From Amycolatopsis orientalis DSM 40040 = KCTC 9412 (GTDB taxonomy: Bacteria; Actinomycetota; Actinomycetes; Mycobacteriales; Pseudonocardiaceae), in the NCBI RefSeq assembly GCF_000478275.1, contig NZ_ASJB01000077.1, positions 1 to 64,000 of the forward strand: a DNA stretch of 64,000 nucleotides. Direction: 5' to 3'. The translations under genes and the position numbers were made by a program. Below are positions 9,721-20,025 of this stretch, one piece after another. Below the pieces are notes generated by a model. The model saw only the letters and a list, made by a program, of their open reading frames with translations. It was not told where the DNA came from and did not search any database. Numbering within the stretch: the stretch's first letter is position 1; each line of letters opens with the position of its first letter.

Positions 9721-10045
9721 GTGTGCGACACTATTCAGGTTGCTCGTCCTGGGGCGGCCGAATCCTTCGGGGTTCCGGCCGCCCTGGTATGAGCGGCCAC
9801 GGTCCGTGGAGCTCTTCCTTCGGGTGAGGCCAGCGGGCGCGGCGGTTGAGACGGCACGGCCGGATCGCTGCCTCCTCACATGAGGAAGACCAGCAAGACG
9901 ACGATCCCGCGGGATCCGTCTGTGCGTCGGGCGCGACACGCCCGACCGCGTGGACCGGGGACAGGGCCGTTGAACTGCGAGAACCCAGGCCCGTCCGGGG
10001 TTTGAAGAGACAAAGCGGCACGAGACGACAAGGAACGCAGCCACC
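9721..10045. other. 325-nt gap before rpsJ: leader region
   Basis: This gap separates the str and S10 operons. It holds the conserved leader motif at 9923-9964 and a short palindrome near 9906-9916 (TCCCGCGGGAT). I see no convincing coding sequence and could not assign a clear -35/-10 pair. The rpsJ promoter must lie here. Confidence 0.5.
9923..9964 (+). promoter_or_regulatory. Conserved leader motif upstream of rpsJ
   Basis: Hairpin TCGGGCG-CGACA-CGCCCGA, then CCGCG-TGG-ACCGG-GGACAG. The core GACACGCCCGACCGCG and the following CCGG-R-GACAG match the rpsL leader at 5263-5300. It lies about 80-120 nt before the rpsJ start, within the probable 5' UTR. Confidence 0.55.
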
Positions 10046-10351
10046 ATGGCGGGACAGAAGATCCGCATCCGGCTCAAGGCCTACGACCACGAGGCGATCG
10101 ACACCTCGGCGCGCAAGATCGTCGAGACGGTCACGCGCACCGGCGCCCGTGTTGTCGGGCCGGTGCCGCTGCCCACCGAGAAGAACGTTTACTGCGTCAT
10201 CCGCTCGCCGCACAAGTACAAGGACTCGCGCGAGCACTTCGAGATGCGCACGCACAAGCGTCTGATCGACATCCTCGACCCGACGCCGAAGACGGTCGAC
10301 GCGCTCATGCGCATCGACCTGCCGGCGAGCGTCGACGTCAACATCCAGTAG
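10046..10351 (+). CDS. rpsJ: 30S ribosomal protein uS10
   Basis: 101 aa, full length, [16 protein letters not shown] to SVDVNIQ. uS10 is a 16S rRNA head protein and, as NusE, part of the antitermination complex. It opens the S10 operon behind the leader motif. rplC follows after 31 nt. Confidence 0.98.
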   Translation: MAGQKIRIRLKAYDHEAIDTSARKIVETVTRTGARVVGPVPLPTEKNVYCVIRSPHKYKDSREHFEMRTHKRLIDILDPTPKTVDALMRIDLPASVDVNIQ

Positions 10352-10382
10352 CGGCTGGCGAGCGGCGGAGAGTAAGAGACTC

Positions 10383-11033
10383 ATGTCTGACAGGCAAGTG
10401 AAGGGCATCCTGGGCACCAAGCTCGGCATGACCCAGGTCTTCGACGAGAACAACCGGGTCGTCCCGGTGACCGTCGTGCAGGCCGGGCCGAACGTGGTCA
10501 CCCAGGTTCGGACCCAGGAAAACGACGGCTACAAGGCCGTGCAGCTGGCTTTCGGCGCGGTCGACCCGCGCCGGGTCAACAAGCCGCGCACCGGCCACTT
10601 CGACAAGGCGAGCGTGACCCCGCGTCGTTTCCTTGCGGAGCTGCGTACCACCGACGCCGAGACCTACGAGGTCGGCCAGGAGATCACCGCTGAGGTGTTC
10701 GAGGCCGGTATCGAGGTCGACGTGACCGGTACCAGCAAGGGCAAGGGCTACGCCGGTGTCATGAAGCGTCACGGCTTCAAGGGCCAGGGCGCGAGCCACG
10801 GTGCCCAGGCCGTGCACCGCAAGCCCGGCTCGATCGGTGGCTGCGCCACCCCGGGCCGTGTCTTCAAGGGCCTGCGCATGGCGGGCCGGATGGGCAACGA
10901 CCGGGTCACCACGCAGAACCTGACCGTGCACGCGGTGCGTGCCGAGGACGGCCTGCTGCTGATCAAGGGCGCCGTGCCCGGTCCCAAGGGCGGCCTGCTG
11001 TTCGTTCGCAGCGCCGCGAAGGGTGGTAACTGA
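10383..11033 (+). CDS. rplC: 50S ribosomal protein uL3
   Basis: 216 aa. The start [20 protein letters not shown] and the central loop region that reaches the peptidyl-transferase centre ([20 protein letters not shown]) are conserved. It is a primary 23S rRNA binder in early assembly. Two nucleotides separate it from rplD, so the two are coupled. Confidence 0.98.
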   Translation: MSDRQVKGILGTKLGMTQVFDENNRVVPVTVVQAGPNVVTQVRTQENDGYKAVQLAFGAVDPRRVNKPRTGHFDKASVTPRRFLAELRTTDAETYEVGQEITAEVFEAGIEVDVTGTSKGKGYAGVMKRHGFKGQGASHGAQAVHRKPGSIGGCATPGRVFKGLRMAGRMGNDRVTTQNLTVHAVRAEDGLLLIKGAVPGPKGGLLFVRSAAKGGN

Positions 11034-11035
11034 AC

Positions 11036-11722
11036 ATGACCAGCGTCGAGCTGAAGACCCCGGCCGGTAAAGCCGACGGCACGGTCGAGCTCCCCTCGGA
11101 GATCTTCGACGTGCAGGCCAACGTGCCCCTCATGCACCAGGTCGTGGTGGCCCAGCTGGCCGCCGCCCGCCAGGGCACGCATGACACCAAGACCCGCGGT
11201 GAAGTCCGCGGTGGTGGCAAGAAGCCGTACCGCCAGAAGGGCACCGGCCGCGCCCGCCAGGGTTCGACCCGTGCGCCGCAGTTCACCGGTGGTGGCGTCG
11301 TCCACGGCCCCACGCCGCGTGACTACACCCAGCGGACCCCGAAGAAGATGAAGGCCGCCGCCCTCCGTGGCGCCCTCTCCGACCGGGCCCGCGCCGGACA
11401 GCTGCACGTCGTCACCGAACTGGTGACCGGCGAGAAGCCGTCCACCAAAGCCGCCAAGGCCGCCATCGCCGCGGTGACCCAGGCCAAGCGCGTTCTCGTG
11501 GTGCTGCACCGCGACGACGAGCTGAGCTGGAACTCCGTGCGGAACCTGGCCGAGGTCCACATCATCACGCCCGACCAGCTCAACACCTACGACGTGTTGG
11601 TCAACGACGACGTGGTGTTCACCAAGGCCGCTTACGACGTGTTCGTCGCCGGTCCCGTCAGGGGCAAGGGCGCGAAGGCTTCGGCTCGGTCGAGCGAGGT
11701 TGAAGGGAGTGACGAGCAGTGA
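11036..11722 (+). CDS. rplD: 50S ribosomal protein uL4
   Basis: 228 aa. The extended loop that lines the exit tunnel is present ([19 protein letters not shown]), as is the globular Rossmann-like domain. The C-terminus has a low-complexity tail ([15 protein letters not shown]). In proteobacteria uL4 autoregulates the S10 operon; no such leader structure was evident here. The stop overlaps rplW as GTGA. Confidence 0.98.
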   Translation: MTSVELKTPAGKADGTVELPSEIFDVQANVPLMHQVVVAQLAAARQGTHDTKTRGEVRGGGKKPYRQKGTGRARQGSTRAPQFTGGGVVHGPTPRDYTQRTPKKMKAAALRGALSDRARAGQLHVVTELVTGEKPSTKAAKAAIAAVTQAKRVLVVLHRDDELSWNSVRNLAEVHIITPDQLNTYDVLVNDDVVFTKAAYDVFVAGPVRGKGAKASARSSEVEGSDEQ

Positions 11723-12030
11723 GTGCGATCGCCATCCCCGATCCCCGCGACATCTTGCTCGCGCCGGTGATCTCCGAGAAGTCCTACGGGCTGCTCGAGG
11801 ACCACAAGTACACGTTCATCGTCCGCCCGGACGCCAACAAGACCCAGATCAAGATCGCGGTCGAGAAGGTGTTCGGCGTCAAGGTGGTCAGCGTCAACAC
11901 GGCCAACCGCCAGGGCAAGCGTAAGCGGACTCGCGCCGGCTTCGGCAAGCGCAAGGACACCAAGCGCGCCATCGTGACTCTTTCGGCTGAAAGCAAGCCG
12001 ATCGAGATCTTCGGCGGACCCACCGCGTAA
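11719..12030 (+). CDS. rplW: 50S ribosomal protein uL23
   Basis: 103 aa. The GTG start overlaps the rplD stop by four bases. uL23 lies at the tunnel exit and docks trigger factor and SRP. The conserved [16 protein letters not shown] and the basic loop [18 protein letters not shown] are present. rplB follows after 14 nt. Confidence 0.97.
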   Translation: MSAIAIPDPRDILLAPVISEKSYGLLEDHKYTFIVRPDANKTQIKIAVEKVFGVKVVSVNTANRQGKRKRTRAGFGKRKDTKRAIVTLSAESKPIEIFGGPTA

Positions 12031-12044
12031 AGGACTGAGCTGAC

Positions 12045-12878
12045 ATGGGCATCCGCAAGTACAAGCCGACGACCCCGGGTCGTCGCGGTTCCAGCGTCTC
12101 CGACTTCGCCGAGATCACTCGGTCGACCCCGGAGAAGTCGCTGCTGCGTCCGCTGAGCAAGTCCGGCGGCCGTAACTCCAGCGGCAAGATCACCACCCGT
12201 CACAAGGGCGGTGGCCACAAGCGTGCGTACCGGCTGATCGACTTCCGCCGGAACGACAAGGACGGCGTTCCCGCCAAGGTCGCGCACATCGAGTACGACC
12301 CCAACCGGTCCGCTCGTATCGCGCTCCTGCACTACGCCGACGGCGAGAAGCGCTACATCATCGCCCCGGAGAAGCTCAAGCAGGGTGACACGGTCGAGAA
12401 CGGCCCCCGCGCAGACATCAAGCCGGGTAACAACCTGCCGCTGCGCAACATCCCGGTCGGCACCGTGATCCACGCGATCGAGCTCCGCCCCGGTGGCGGC
12501 GCGAAGATGGCGCGGTCCGCCGGTGCCAAGGTGCAGCTGGTGGCGAAGGACGGGCCTTACGCCCAGCTTCGTCTCCCGTCGGGCGAGATCCGCAACGTCG
12601 ACGTGCGCAACCGCGCCACCATCGGCGAGGTCGGCAACTCGGAGCACTCCAACATCAACTGGGGCAAGGCGGGCCGTAACCGCTGGCGCGGCAAGCGCCC
12701 CACCGTCCGTGGTGTCGTCATGAACCCGGTCGACCACCCGCACGGTGGTGGTGAGGGTAAGACCTCCGGTGGTCGCCACCCGGTGAACCCGAACGGCAAG
12801 CCCGAAGGCCGCACCCGCCGCCGCAAGGCTTCCGACGCCATGATCGTCCGCCGCCGGCGTACCGGCAAGAAGCGCTGA
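12045..12878 (+). CDS. rplB: 50S ribosomal protein uL2
   Basis: 277 aa, normal length. [14 protein letters not shown] start. The C-terminal peptide near the peptidyl-transferase centre carries the conserved histidine ([13 protein letters not shown]). The protein bridges the subunits and is essential for peptidyl-transferase assembly. rpsS follows after 18 nt with its own AGGGAGG site. Confidence 0.98.
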   Translation: MGIRKYKPTTPGRRGSSVSDFAEITRSTPEKSLLRPLSKSGGRNSSGKITTRHKGGGHKRAYRLIDFRRNDKDGVPAKVAHIEYDPNRSARIALLHYADGEKRYIIAPEKLKQGDTVENGPRADIKPGNNLPLRNIPVGTVIHAIELRPGGGAKMARSAGAKVQLVAKDGPYAQLRLPSGEIRNVDVRNRATIGEVGNSEHSNINWGKAGRNRWRGKRPTVRGVVMNPVDHPHGGGEGKTSGGRHPVNPNGKPEGRTRRRKASDAMIVRRRRTGKKR

Positions 12879-12896
12879 GCAGGGAGGTAGAAGAAC

Positions 12897-13178
12897 ATGC
12901 CACGTAGCCTCAAAAAGGGCCCCTTCGTGGACGACCACCTGCTCAAGAAGGTGGACGTTCTCAACGAGTCGGGCAAGAAGACCGTCATCAAGACCTGGTC
13001 GCGACGCTCCACGATCATCCCGGACTTCCTGGGTCACACGATCGCGGTGCACGACGGTCGCAAGCACGTCCCGGTGTTCGTCACCGAGGCGATGGTGGGT
13101 CACAAGTTGGGCGAATTCGCCCCGACGCGGACCTTCAAGGGCCACATCAAGGACGACCGCAAGTCGCGCCGCCGCTGA
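12897..13178 (+). CDS. rpsS: 30S ribosomal protein uS19
   Basis: 93 aa, full length: [19 protein letters not shown] to DRKSRRR. It binds 16S rRNA in the head, next to uS13, and contacts A-site tRNA. The [20 protein letters not shown] core is intact. Confidence 0.98.
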   Translation: MPRSLKKGPFVDDHLLKKVDVLNESGKKTVIKTWSRRSTIIPDFLGHTIAVHDGRKHVPVFVTEAMVGHKLGEFAPTRTFKGHIKDDRKSRRR

Positions 13179-13207
13179 GCGGGCACGAGAGAACAAGGAA
13201 GCTAGCG

Positions 13208-13623
13208 ATGAACGCCCAGAACGACGTGGCCGAGGCTCTGCCGACGGCTTACGCGCGGGCTCGCTTCGTCCGGGACTCGCCTACCAAGGTGCGCCGGGTG
13301 ATCGAGCTGATCAAGGGACGTAGCGCCGCCGACGCCTTGGCCGTGCTCCAGTTCGCCCCGCAGGCGGCAAGCGAGCCGGTCGCGAAGGTGCTCGCCAGCG
13401 CCATGGCCAACGCCGAGAACAACCTCGATCTCGACCCGGACACCCTCTGGGTCAAGAACGCCTACGCCGACGAGGGCCCGACCCTCAAGCGCATCCGTCC
13501 GCGGGCCCAGGGCCGCGCGTACCGGATCCGCAAGCGGACCAGCCACATCACCGTCGAGGTGGAGTCGCGTCCGAAGGCCGAGGCCAAGAAGGCACAGGGC
13601 AAGAAGAAGGCAGGTGGCCGGTA

Positions 13624-13624
<1 letters not shown>
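13208..13624 (+). CDS. rplV: 50S ribosomal protein uL22
   Basis: 138 aa. The globular domain and the tunnel-lining beta-hairpin ([20 protein letters not shown]) are complete. A Lys/Ala/Gly-rich tail ([12 protein letters not shown]) extends the C-terminus, as in many actinobacteria. The stop shares a base with the rpsC start (TAGTG). Hairpin changes in this protein can give macrolide resistance; none is apparent. Confidence 0.97.
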
Positions 13625-14475
<851 letters not shown>

Positions 14476-14478
14476 CAC

Positions 14479-14898
14479 GTGCTCATCCCGCGCAGGGTCA
14501 AGCACCGGAAGCAGCACTCCCCGAAGCGCCACGGTGCCGCCAAGGGCGGTACGAAGGTGAACTTCGGCGAGTACGGCATCCAGGCGCTTGAGCACAGCTA
14601 CGTGACCAACCGGCAGATCGAGTCCGCTCGTATCGCCATGACGCGTCACATCAAGCGTGGTGGCAAGGTGTGGACGACCATCTACCCGGACCGCCCGCTG
14701 ACCAAGAAGCCGGCGGAAACCCGCATGGGTTCCGGTAAGGGTTCGCCCGAGTGGTGGATCGCCAACGTGAAGCCGGGCCGCGTGATGTTCGAGATCTCGT
14801 TCCCGAACGAGGAGACCGCCCGTGAGGCGCTCCGTCGCGCGATCCACAAGCTGCCCATGAAGTGCCGCATCGTAACCCGTGAAGGTGGTGAGTTCTGA
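14479..14898 (+). CDS. rplP: 50S ribosomal protein uL16
   Basis: 139 aa. GTG start at 14479, giving [14 protein letters not shown]. Conserved [18 protein letters not shown] is present. It contacts the A-site tRNA elbow and organises the 5S rRNA/central protuberance side. The stop shares a base with the rpmC start (TGATG). Confidence 0.98.
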   Translation: MLIPRRVKHRKQHSPKRHGAAKGGTKVNFGEYGIQALEHSYVTNRQIESARIAMTRHIKRGGKVWTTIYPDRPLTKKPAETRMGSGKGSPEWWIANVKPGRVMFEISFPNEETAREALRRAIHKLPMKCRIVTREGGEF

Positions 14899-15146
14899 TG
14901 GCGAAGGCAGGTGCTGCCCAGGCATCGGAGCTGCGTGAGCTCACCGCGGAAGAGCTCGTTCTGCGTCTGAAGGAATACAAGGAGGAGCTCTTCAACCTCC
15001 GTTTCCAGATGGCGACCGGACAGCTCGACAACAACCGCCGTCTGCGCACCGTCCGTACGGACATCGCGCGGATCTACACGGTCATGCGCGAGCGTGAACT
15101 CGGCCTGTCCGTTTCCCCTGACGCCGAGAGTGAAGGTGCCGCATGA
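14898..15146 (+). CDS. rpmC: 50S ribosomal protein uL29
   Basis: 82 aa, two-helix protein at the tunnel exit. The family core [20 protein letters not shown] is clear, followed by [19 protein letters not shown]. Short extra residues at both ends are typical of actinobacteria. Overlaps rpsQ as ATGA. Confidence 0.97.
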   Translation: MAKAGAAQASELRELTAEELVLRLKEYKEELFNLRFQMATGQLDNNRRLRTVRTDIARIYTVMRERELGLSVSPDAESEGAA

Positions 15147-15421
15147 GCGAGCAGCCCACCGAGGCGGCCCCCCGCAACGACCGCAAGGTCCGTGAGGGTT
15201 ACGTCGTCTCGGACAAGATGAACAAGACGATCGTGGTCGAGCTCGAAGACCGCAAGAAGCACCGTCGTTACGCCAAGGTTCTCCGCAGCACCAGCAAGGT
15301 CAAGGTGCACGACGAGAACAACGAGGCGGGCGTGGGCGACCGGGTCACCCTGATGGAGACCCGCCCGCTGTCGGCGACCAAGCGCTGGCGTCTGGTGCAG
15401 ATCGTGGAGAAGGCCAAGTAA
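15143..15421 (+). CDS. rpsQ: 30S ribosomal protein uS17
   Basis: 92 aa OB-fold protein that binds 16S rRNA early in assembly. The core [20 protein letters not shown] and the C-terminal [15 protein letters not shown] are conserved. The ATG overlaps the rpmC stop. A 77-nt gap with a small hairpin separates it from rplN. Confidence 0.97.
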   Translation: MSEQPTEAAPRNDRKVREGYVVSDKMNKTIVVELEDRKKHRRYAKVLRSTSKVKVHDENNEAGVGDRVTLMETRPLSATKRWRLVQIVEKAK

Positions 15422-15454
15422 GTAGGGCTCTTTGAGTCCCTTAGTTCCGCAAGG

Positions 15455-15472
15455 CTCGCGTCTCAACGCGAG
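15455..15472 (+). promoter_or_regulatory. Small hairpin in the rpsQ-rplN gap
   Basis: CTCGCG-TCTCAA-CGCGAG, a perfect 6-bp stem, lies 27 nt before the rplN start in the 77-nt gap that marks the usual S10/spc boundary. It is too weak to call a terminator; it may act in spc leader regulation or mRNA processing. Confidence 0.35.
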
Positions 15473-15498
15473 AACCAGCGCGACATACAGGAGTTGAC

Positions 15499-15867
15499 GT
15501 GATCCAGCAGGAGTCGCGGCTACGGGTTGCCGACAACACGGGCGCGAAGGAAATCCTTTGCATCCGCGTTCTCGGTGGTTCGGGGCGGCGCTACGCGGGC
15601 ATCGGCGACATCATCGTCGCCACCGTGAAGGACGCCATGCCGGCCGCCGGCGTGAAGAAGGGTGACGTCGTCAAGGCCGTCATCGTTCGCACGCGCAAGG
15701 AGCGCCGTCGTCCGGACGGTTCTTACATCCGCTTCGACGAGAACGCTGCTGTGCTCATCAAGAACGACAATGAGCCCCGCGGCACCCGCATCTTCGGCCC
15801 GGTGGGCCGCGAGCTGCGCGACCGAAAGTTCATGAAGATCATTTCGCTCGCGCCGGAGGTGTTGTAG
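15499..15867 (+). CDS. rplN: 50S ribosomal protein uL14
   Basis: 122 aa. GTG start behind [23 protein letters not shown]. It forms part of the intersubunit bridge with 16S rRNA and the binding site for the silencing factor RsfS. First gene of the spc part; rplX follows after 3 nt. Confidence 0.98.
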   Translation: MIQQESRLRVADNTGAKEILCIRVLGGSGRRYAGIGDIIVATVKDAMPAAGVKKGDVVKAVIVRTRKERRRPDGSYIRFDENAAVLIKNDNEPRGTRIFGPVGRELRDRKFMKIISLAPEVL

Positions 15868-15870
15868 AGC

Positions 15871-16185
15871 ATGAAGGTGAAGAAGGGCGACACGGTCGTC
15901 GTCATCGCCGGCAAGGACAAGGGTGCCAAGGGCAAGGTCATCCAGGCCTACCCCGAGCGCGAGCGCGTTCTGGTCGAGGGCGTGAACCGGATCAAGAAGC
16001 ACACCCGGATCTCCCAGACCCAGCGCGGTGCGCAGTCCGGCGGCATCGTCACCCAGGAGGCGCCCATCCACGTCTCGAACGTGATGGTCGTCGACTCCGA
16101 CGGCAAGCCGACTCGCATCGGCTACCGCATCGGCGAGGACGGCAAGAAGGTCCGGGTCTCGCGCCGGAACGGTAAGGACATCTGA
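15871..16185 (+). CDS. rplX: 50S ribosomal protein uL24
   Basis: 104 aa. The N-terminal KOW motif ([20 protein letters not shown]) is intact. It is an assembly initiator for the large subunit that binds the 5' end of 23S rRNA. Two nucleotides separate it from rplE. Confidence 0.98.
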   Translation: MKVKKGDTVVVIAGKDKGAKGKVIQAYPERERVLVEGVNRIKKHTRISQTQRGAQSGGIVTQEAPIHVSNVMVVDSDGKPTRIGYRIGEDGKKVRVSRRNGKDI

Positions 16186-16187
16186 TC

Positions 16188-16751
16188 ATGACCACCGCAG
16201 AGAAGATCGCCCCGCGCCTCAAGGTGCGGTACCGCGAGGAGATCAAGGGACAGCTCCAGGAGGAGTTCTCCTTCGAGAACGTCCACCAGATCCCGGGCGT
16301 CGTCAAGGTCGTCGTGAACATGGGTGTCGGTGACGCCGCCCGTGACAGCAAGCTGATCGAAGGCGCCATCCGCGACCTGGCCGCGATCACCGGGCAGAAG
16401 CCCGAGGTTCGCAAGGCTCGCAAGTCCATCGCGCAGTTCAAGCTGCGTGAGGGCCAGCCGATCGGCGCGCGCGTCACGCTGCGCGGCGACCGGATGTGGG
16501 AGTTCCTCGACCGGCTGCTGACCATCGCGCTGCCGCGTATCCGTGACTTCCGCGGGCTTTCGCCGAAGCAGTTCGACGGCAACGGCAACTACACGTTCGG
16601 TCTCAACGAGCAGTCGATGTTCCACGAGATCGACCCGGACGCCATCGACCGCCCGCGCGGTATGGACGTCACTGTCGTCACCACCGCCAACAGCGACGAC
16701 GAGGGCCGCGCACTGCTTCGCAAGCTCGGCTTCCCGTTCAAGGAGAACTGA
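16188..16751 (+). CDS. rplE: 50S ribosomal protein uL5
   Basis: 187 aa. Conserved [16 protein letters not shown] and [20 protein letters not shown]. It binds 5S rRNA in the central protuberance and contacts P-site tRNA. It lies 4 nt ahead of the zinc-type rpsN. Confidence 0.98.
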   Translation: MTTAEKIAPRLKVRYREEIKGQLQEEFSFENVHQIPGVVKVVVNMGVGDAARDSKLIEGAIRDLAAITGQKPEVRKARKSIAQFKLREGQPIGARVTLRGDRMWEFLDRLLTIALPRIRDFRGLSPKQFDGNGNYTFGLNEQSMFHEIDPDAIDRPRGMDVTVVTTANSDDEGRALLRKLGFPFKEN

Positions 16752-16755
16752 GTCG

Positions 16756-16941
16756 ATGGCCAAGAAAGCACTGGTCCACAAGGCCGCGAAGACGCCGAAG
16801 TTCAAGGTTCGCGGTTACACGCGCTGCCAGCGGTGCGGTCGCCCGCACTCGGTGTTCCGCAAGTTCGGGCTCTGCCGGATCTGCCTTCGCGAGATGGCAC
16901 ACGCGGGCGAGCTGCCCGGCGTCCGCAAGTCCAGCTGGTAA
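16756..16941 (+). CDS. rpsN: 30S ribosomal protein uS14, zinc-binding type Z
   Basis: 61 aa, the short uS14 form. Two CxxC pairs (CQRC at about residues 24-27 and CRIC at about 40-43) make the zinc site, so this is the C+ version. Many actinobacteria keep a zinc-free paralogue elsewhere under Zur control; none is in this window. The ATG at 16756 gives [19 protein letters not shown] 79-nt gap precedes rpsH. Confidence 0.97.
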   Translation: MAKKALVHKAAKTPKFKVRGYTRCQRCGRPHSVFRKFGLCRICLREMAHAGELPGVRKSSW

Positions 16942-17020
16942 GAGTCTTTTTTAACTCCCACTTCGCCACAGGCCCCGCAGTGATGCAGGGAACCAGGGCG
17001 AGAAAGGTTGACAGGTCACC

Positions 17021-17419
17021 ATGACGATGACCGACCCCATCGCAGACTTCTTGACCCGTCTGCGTAACGCGAACTCGGCTTACCACGACGAGGTCGTGCT
17101 TCCCCACTCGAAGATCAAGGCGAACATCGCCGAGATCCTCAAGCGCGAGGGCTACATCTCGGGTTACCGCGACGAGCCGGGCGAGAAGCACAAGAACCTC
17201 ATCGTGGAGCTGAAGTACGGCCCCAACCGTGAGCGCAGCATCGCCGGCCTCCGCCGCGTGTCCAAGCCCGGCCTGCGGGTCTACGCAAAATCGACCGAAC
17301 TGCCGTCGGTTCTCGGTGGCCTCGGCGTCGCGATCATCTCGACGTCGTCCGGCCTCCAGACCGACCGTCAGGCCAAGCGAAACAGCGTGGGCGGCGAAGT
17401 CCTCGCCTACGTCTGGTAA
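17021..17419 (+). CDS. rpsH: 30S ribosomal protein uS8
   Basis: 132 aa, [18 protein letters not shown] to GGEVLAYVW. It is a primary 16S rRNA central-domain binder and, in E. coli, the spc operon autoregulator. An in-frame ATG two codons in (17027) would give the usual MTDPIADF start. rplF follows after 16 nt. Confidence 0.97.
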   Translation: MTMTDPIADFLTRLRNANSAYHDEVVLPHSKIKANIAEILKREGYISGYRDEPGEKHKNLIVELKYGPNRERSIAGLRRVSKPGLRVYAKSTELPSVLGGLGVAIISTSSGLQTDRQAKRNSVGGEVLAYVW

Positions 17420-17435
17420 GGAAGGGGGCACAGAC

Positions 17436-17975
17436 ATGTCACGCATTGGAAAGCTGCCGGTCGCCGTCCCCTCCGGGGTCGAGGTGACCATCGATGGTCA
17501 GCACATTCAGGTCAAGGGGCCCAAGGGCACCCTTGAGCACACGATCGCCGAGCCGATCACCGTGGAGCGCGCCGAGGACGGCACGCTGCAGGTGAAGCGG
17601 CCCGACGAGGAGCGCACCAGCCGTGCCCTGCACGGTCTCACCCGGACGCTGGTCAACAACCTCGTCGTCGGTGTGACCGAGGGTTACGAGAAGAAGCTTG
17701 AGATCCACGGTGTCGGTTACCGCGTGCAGGCCAAGGGCTCGGACCTCGAGTTCGCCCTCGGCTACAGCCACCCGGTGAAGATCGAGGCCCCGGAAGGCAT
17801 CACCTTCAAGGTCGAGACCCCCACCCGGTTCTCGGTCTCGGGCATCGACAAGCAGAAGGTCGGCCAGATCGCCGCGGTCATCCGCAAGCTGCGCCGCCCG
17901 GACCCGTACAAGGGCAAGGGCCTGCGCTACGAGGGTGAGAAGATCCGCCGCAAGGTCGGAAAGACGGGTAAGTGA
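17436..17975 (+). CDS. rplF: 50S ribosomal protein uL6
   Basis: 179 aa. The ATG at 17436 behind GGAAGGGGG gives [19 protein letters not shown]. Both homologous alpha/beta domains are present, and the C-terminal [20 protein letters not shown] is intact. The protein lies near the sarcin-ricin loop and the factor-binding site. Confidence 0.98.
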   Translation: MSRIGKLPVAVPSGVEVTIDGQHIQVKGPKGTLEHTIAEPITVERAEDGTLQVKRPDEERTSRALHGLTRTLVNNLVVGVTEGYEKKLEIHGVGYRVQAKGSDLEFALGYSHPVKIEAPEGITFKVETPTRFSVSGIDKQKVGQIAAVIRKLRRPDPYKGKGLRYEGEKIRRKVGKTGK

Positions 17976-17977
17976 TC

Positions 17978-18376
17978 ATGAGCGACACGACTACGAAGCG
18001 CAAGCCGGTCGGCAAGGACATCTCGACCCGCCGCCGCGTCGCGAAGGCCCGTCGGCACTTCCGGCTCCGCAAGAAGATCAACGGCACGGACCAGCGTCCG
18101 CGTCTGGTCGTCAAGCGTTCGTCGCGGCACATCGCCGTGCAGCTGATCGACGACCTCGCCGGCAAGACCCTGGCGTCGGCGTCCACCCTCGAGGCGGACG
18201 TGCGCGCGCTGGACGGCGACAAGAAGGCCAAGGCCGCCAAGGTCGGGGAGCTCGTCGCCAACCGCGCGAAGAACGCCGGTGTCTCGACCGTGGTGTTCGA
18301 CCGGGGCGGCAACGCCTACCACGGTCGCATCGCGGCGCTCGCCGACGCTGCCCGTGAGGCGGGGTTGGAGTTCTGA
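17978..18376 (+). CDS. rplR: 50S ribosomal protein uL18
   Basis: 132 aa. The ATG at 17978 is preferred over an overlapping GTG at 17972 that would add two residues. An Arg-rich N-terminal region is followed by the 5S rRNA-binding domain ([20 protein letters not shown], then [20 protein letters not shown]). Two nt after rplF. Confidence 0.97.
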   Translation: MSDTTTKRKPVGKDISTRRRVAKARRHFRLRKKINGTDQRPRLVVKRSSRHIAVQLIDDLAGKTLASASTLEADVRALDGDKKAKAAKVGELVANRAKNAGVSTVVFDRGGNAYHGRIAALADAAREAGLEF

Positions 18377-18407
18377 TGCAGATGCTCGTGAATGGAAGGA
18401 CAGCCTG

Positions 18408-19052
18408 ATGCCGGGACGTACACGGCAATTCGGCGGCGGCCAGGGTGGACCCGGCGGACAGGGCGGCAACGACCGCAATGACCGTCGCGACCGCCGGGAC
18501 CGGCGCGACAGCGGCCGTGGCGGGGCCGGCCAGGAAAAGACCCCGCACCTCGAGAAGGTCGTGACGATCAACCGCGTCGCCAAGGTCGTCAAGGGTGGTC
18601 GTCGCTTCAGCTTCACCGCCCTGGTGGTCGTCGGTGACGGCGACGGTCAGGTCGGCGTCGGCTACGGCAAGGCCAAGGAAGTTCCCGCGGCCATCGCCAA
18701 GGGCGTCGAGGAAGCGAAGAAGAACTTCTTCCGCGTTCCCCGCGTCGGCGGCACCATTCCCCACCCGATCCAGGGTGAGGAAGCCGCCGGTGTCGTGCTG
18801 CTGCGTCCGGCTTCGGCCGGTACCGGTGTCATCGCCGGTGGCCCGGTCCGCGCGGTCCTGGAGTGCGCGGGTGTCCACGACGTGCTGTCGAAGTCGCTCG
18901 GCTCCGACAACGCGATCAACATCGTGCACGCCACCGTGGCGGCCCTGAAGGGTCTGCAGCGTCCCGAGGAGGTCGCGGCTCGTCGCGGCCTGCCGCTCGA
19001 GGACGTCGCGCCTGCTCGGATGCTGCGTCAGCGTGCGGGTCAGGGGGTCTGA
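18408..19052 (+). CDS. rpsE: 30S ribosomal protein uS5 with Gly/Asp/Arg-rich N-terminus
   Basis: 214 aa. The ATG at 18408 follows GGAAGGA. The first 45 residues are low complexity: [11 protein letters not shown], then alternating DR/RD repeats. The double-stranded RNA-binding fold starts at about [20 protein letters not shown], the loop where spectinomycin-resistance changes occur; it looks wild type. It acts in decoding fidelity and mRNA entry. rpmD follows after 1 nt. Confidence 0.97.
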   Translation: MPGRTRQFGGGQGGPGGQGGNDRNDRRDRRDRRDSGRGGAGQEKTPHLEKVVTINRVAKVVKGGRRFSFTALVVVGDGDGQVGVGYGKAKEVPAAIAKGVEEAKKNFFRVPRVGGTIPHPIQGEEAAGVVLLRPASAGTGVIAGGPVRAVLECAGVHDVLSKSLGSDNAINIVHATVAALKGLQRPEEVAARRGLPLEDVAPARMLRQRAGQGV

Positions 19053-19053
19053 C

Positions 19054-19239
19054 ATGACTCAGCTCAAGGTGACCCAGGTCAAGAGCAAGATCGGCACGAA
19101 GCACGCTCACCGCGAGTCGCTGCGCACCCTCGGGCTGCGCAAGATCCGCCAGAGCGTCGTGCGTGAAGACACTCCCCAGGTCCGCGGCCTCATCCACACG
19201 GTCCGCCACCTGGTGGAGGTCGAGGAGGTCAAGGCATGA
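19054..19239 (+). CDS. rpmD: 50S ribosomal protein uL30
   Basis: 61 aa. The ATG at 19054 gives [20 protein letters not shown]. The core [20 protein letters not shown] and [13 protein letters not shown] are conserved. Overlaps rplO as ATGA. Confidence 0.97.
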   Translation: MTQLKVTQVKSKIGTKHAHRESLRTLGLRKIRQSVVREDTPQVRGLIHTVRHLVEVEEVKA

Positions 19240-19682
19240 CTGCCATCAAGATCCACCACCTTCGCCCGGCTCCGGGCGCGAAGCGCGACAAGATCCGCGT
19301 CGGCCGTGGTGAGGGCTCGAAGGGCAAGACCGCCGGTCGCGGTACCAAGGGCACCAAGGCCCGGAAGAACGTGCCCGCCGGTTTCGAGGGTGGGCAGATG
19401 CCCATCCACATGCGGCTCCCGAAGCTTCGCGGCTTCAAGAACCGCTTCCGTACCGAGTACCAGCCGGTGAACCTGGGCGACATCGCCCGCGTTTTCCCGG
19501 AGGGTGGCAAGGTCGGCAACGAGGAGCTCGTCGCGAAGGGCCTTGTTCGCAAGAACAAGCTCGTGAAGGTGCTCGGCAACGGTGACCTGAACGGCGTCAA
19601 GCTGGACGTCACCGCCGATGCCTTCTCCGGCTCCGCCAAGGAGAAGCTCTCCGCCGCCGGTGGCTCCGCCACCACGCTCTGA
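19236..19682 (+). CDS. rplO: 50S ribosomal protein uL15
   Basis: 148 aa. The Gly-rich N-terminal extension that threads into 23S rRNA ([20 protein letters not shown]) and the C-terminal domain are complete. It is the last gene of the S10-spc run here: a terminator follows, and secY lies 2.1 kb further on, behind two membrane-protein genes, not directly attached as in E. coli. Confidence 0.98.
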   Translation: MTAIKIHHLRPAPGAKRDKIRVGRGEGSKGKTAGRGTKGTKARKNVPAGFEGGQMPIHMRLPKLRGFKNRFRTEYQPVNLGDIARVFPEGGKVGNEELVAKGLVRKNKLVKVLGNGDLNGVKLDVTADAFSGSAKEKLSAAGGSATTL

Positions 19683-19702
19683 GCTCTCTTCGCTCGCTTC
19701 AC

Positions 19703-19740
19703 CGAAAGGCCCGCCTGGCTCCGCCACGGCGGGCCTTTCG
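19703..19740. terminator. Terminator after rplO
   Basis: Perfect 13-bp stem (CGAAAGGCCCGCC at 19703-19715 with GGCGGGCCTTTCG at 19728-19740), 12-nt loop. It begins 20 nt after the rplO stop. Confidence 0.85.
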
Positions 19741-19783
19741 CTTGCGCTCGCTCTCCCGCCTTCGCTCCGCTCGGCTCCACCGT

Positions 19784-19968
19784 GTCGACTTTCGCGGGCT
19801 AACTGTCATCCGATCCCTCGCCCCCGCCGACTTGCGTTTCGCCCCCTGATCGCGATCTCGGTGCGGGGAGCCTTGCCGGCCGCGGATCACGGTCAGGGGG
19901 CGAAACGCAAGTCCGCCGGTCGCCCAGTTGCCCGCCGACCGGATCGCGGTTAGCCCGCGAAAGTCGAC
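19784..19968. repeat. Nested double inverted pair of the interspersed repeat
   Basis: Four copies. The outer pair, 19784-19812 and 19941-19968, has the CGGG spacer; the inner pair, 19829-19857 and 19884-19913, has the CCCC spacer. Each pair is internally complementary. The inner arms share a variant base (CTGAT against its complement ATCAC/GGTCAG region), and both carry the GACTTGCG flank. It lies between the rplO terminator and the next gene. Confidence 0.85.
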
Positions 19969-20025
19969 CCGCCGACCAGGGCAGCGAGCATGGCGGACGG
20001 GCATCTGGGCTGGAAGGATCGTGAG

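Noticed and set aside
9906-9916. TCCCGCGGGAT palindrome in the rpsJ leader as an operator
   Set aside because: Short GC palindromes are frequent here and there is no second copy or promoter to anchor it.
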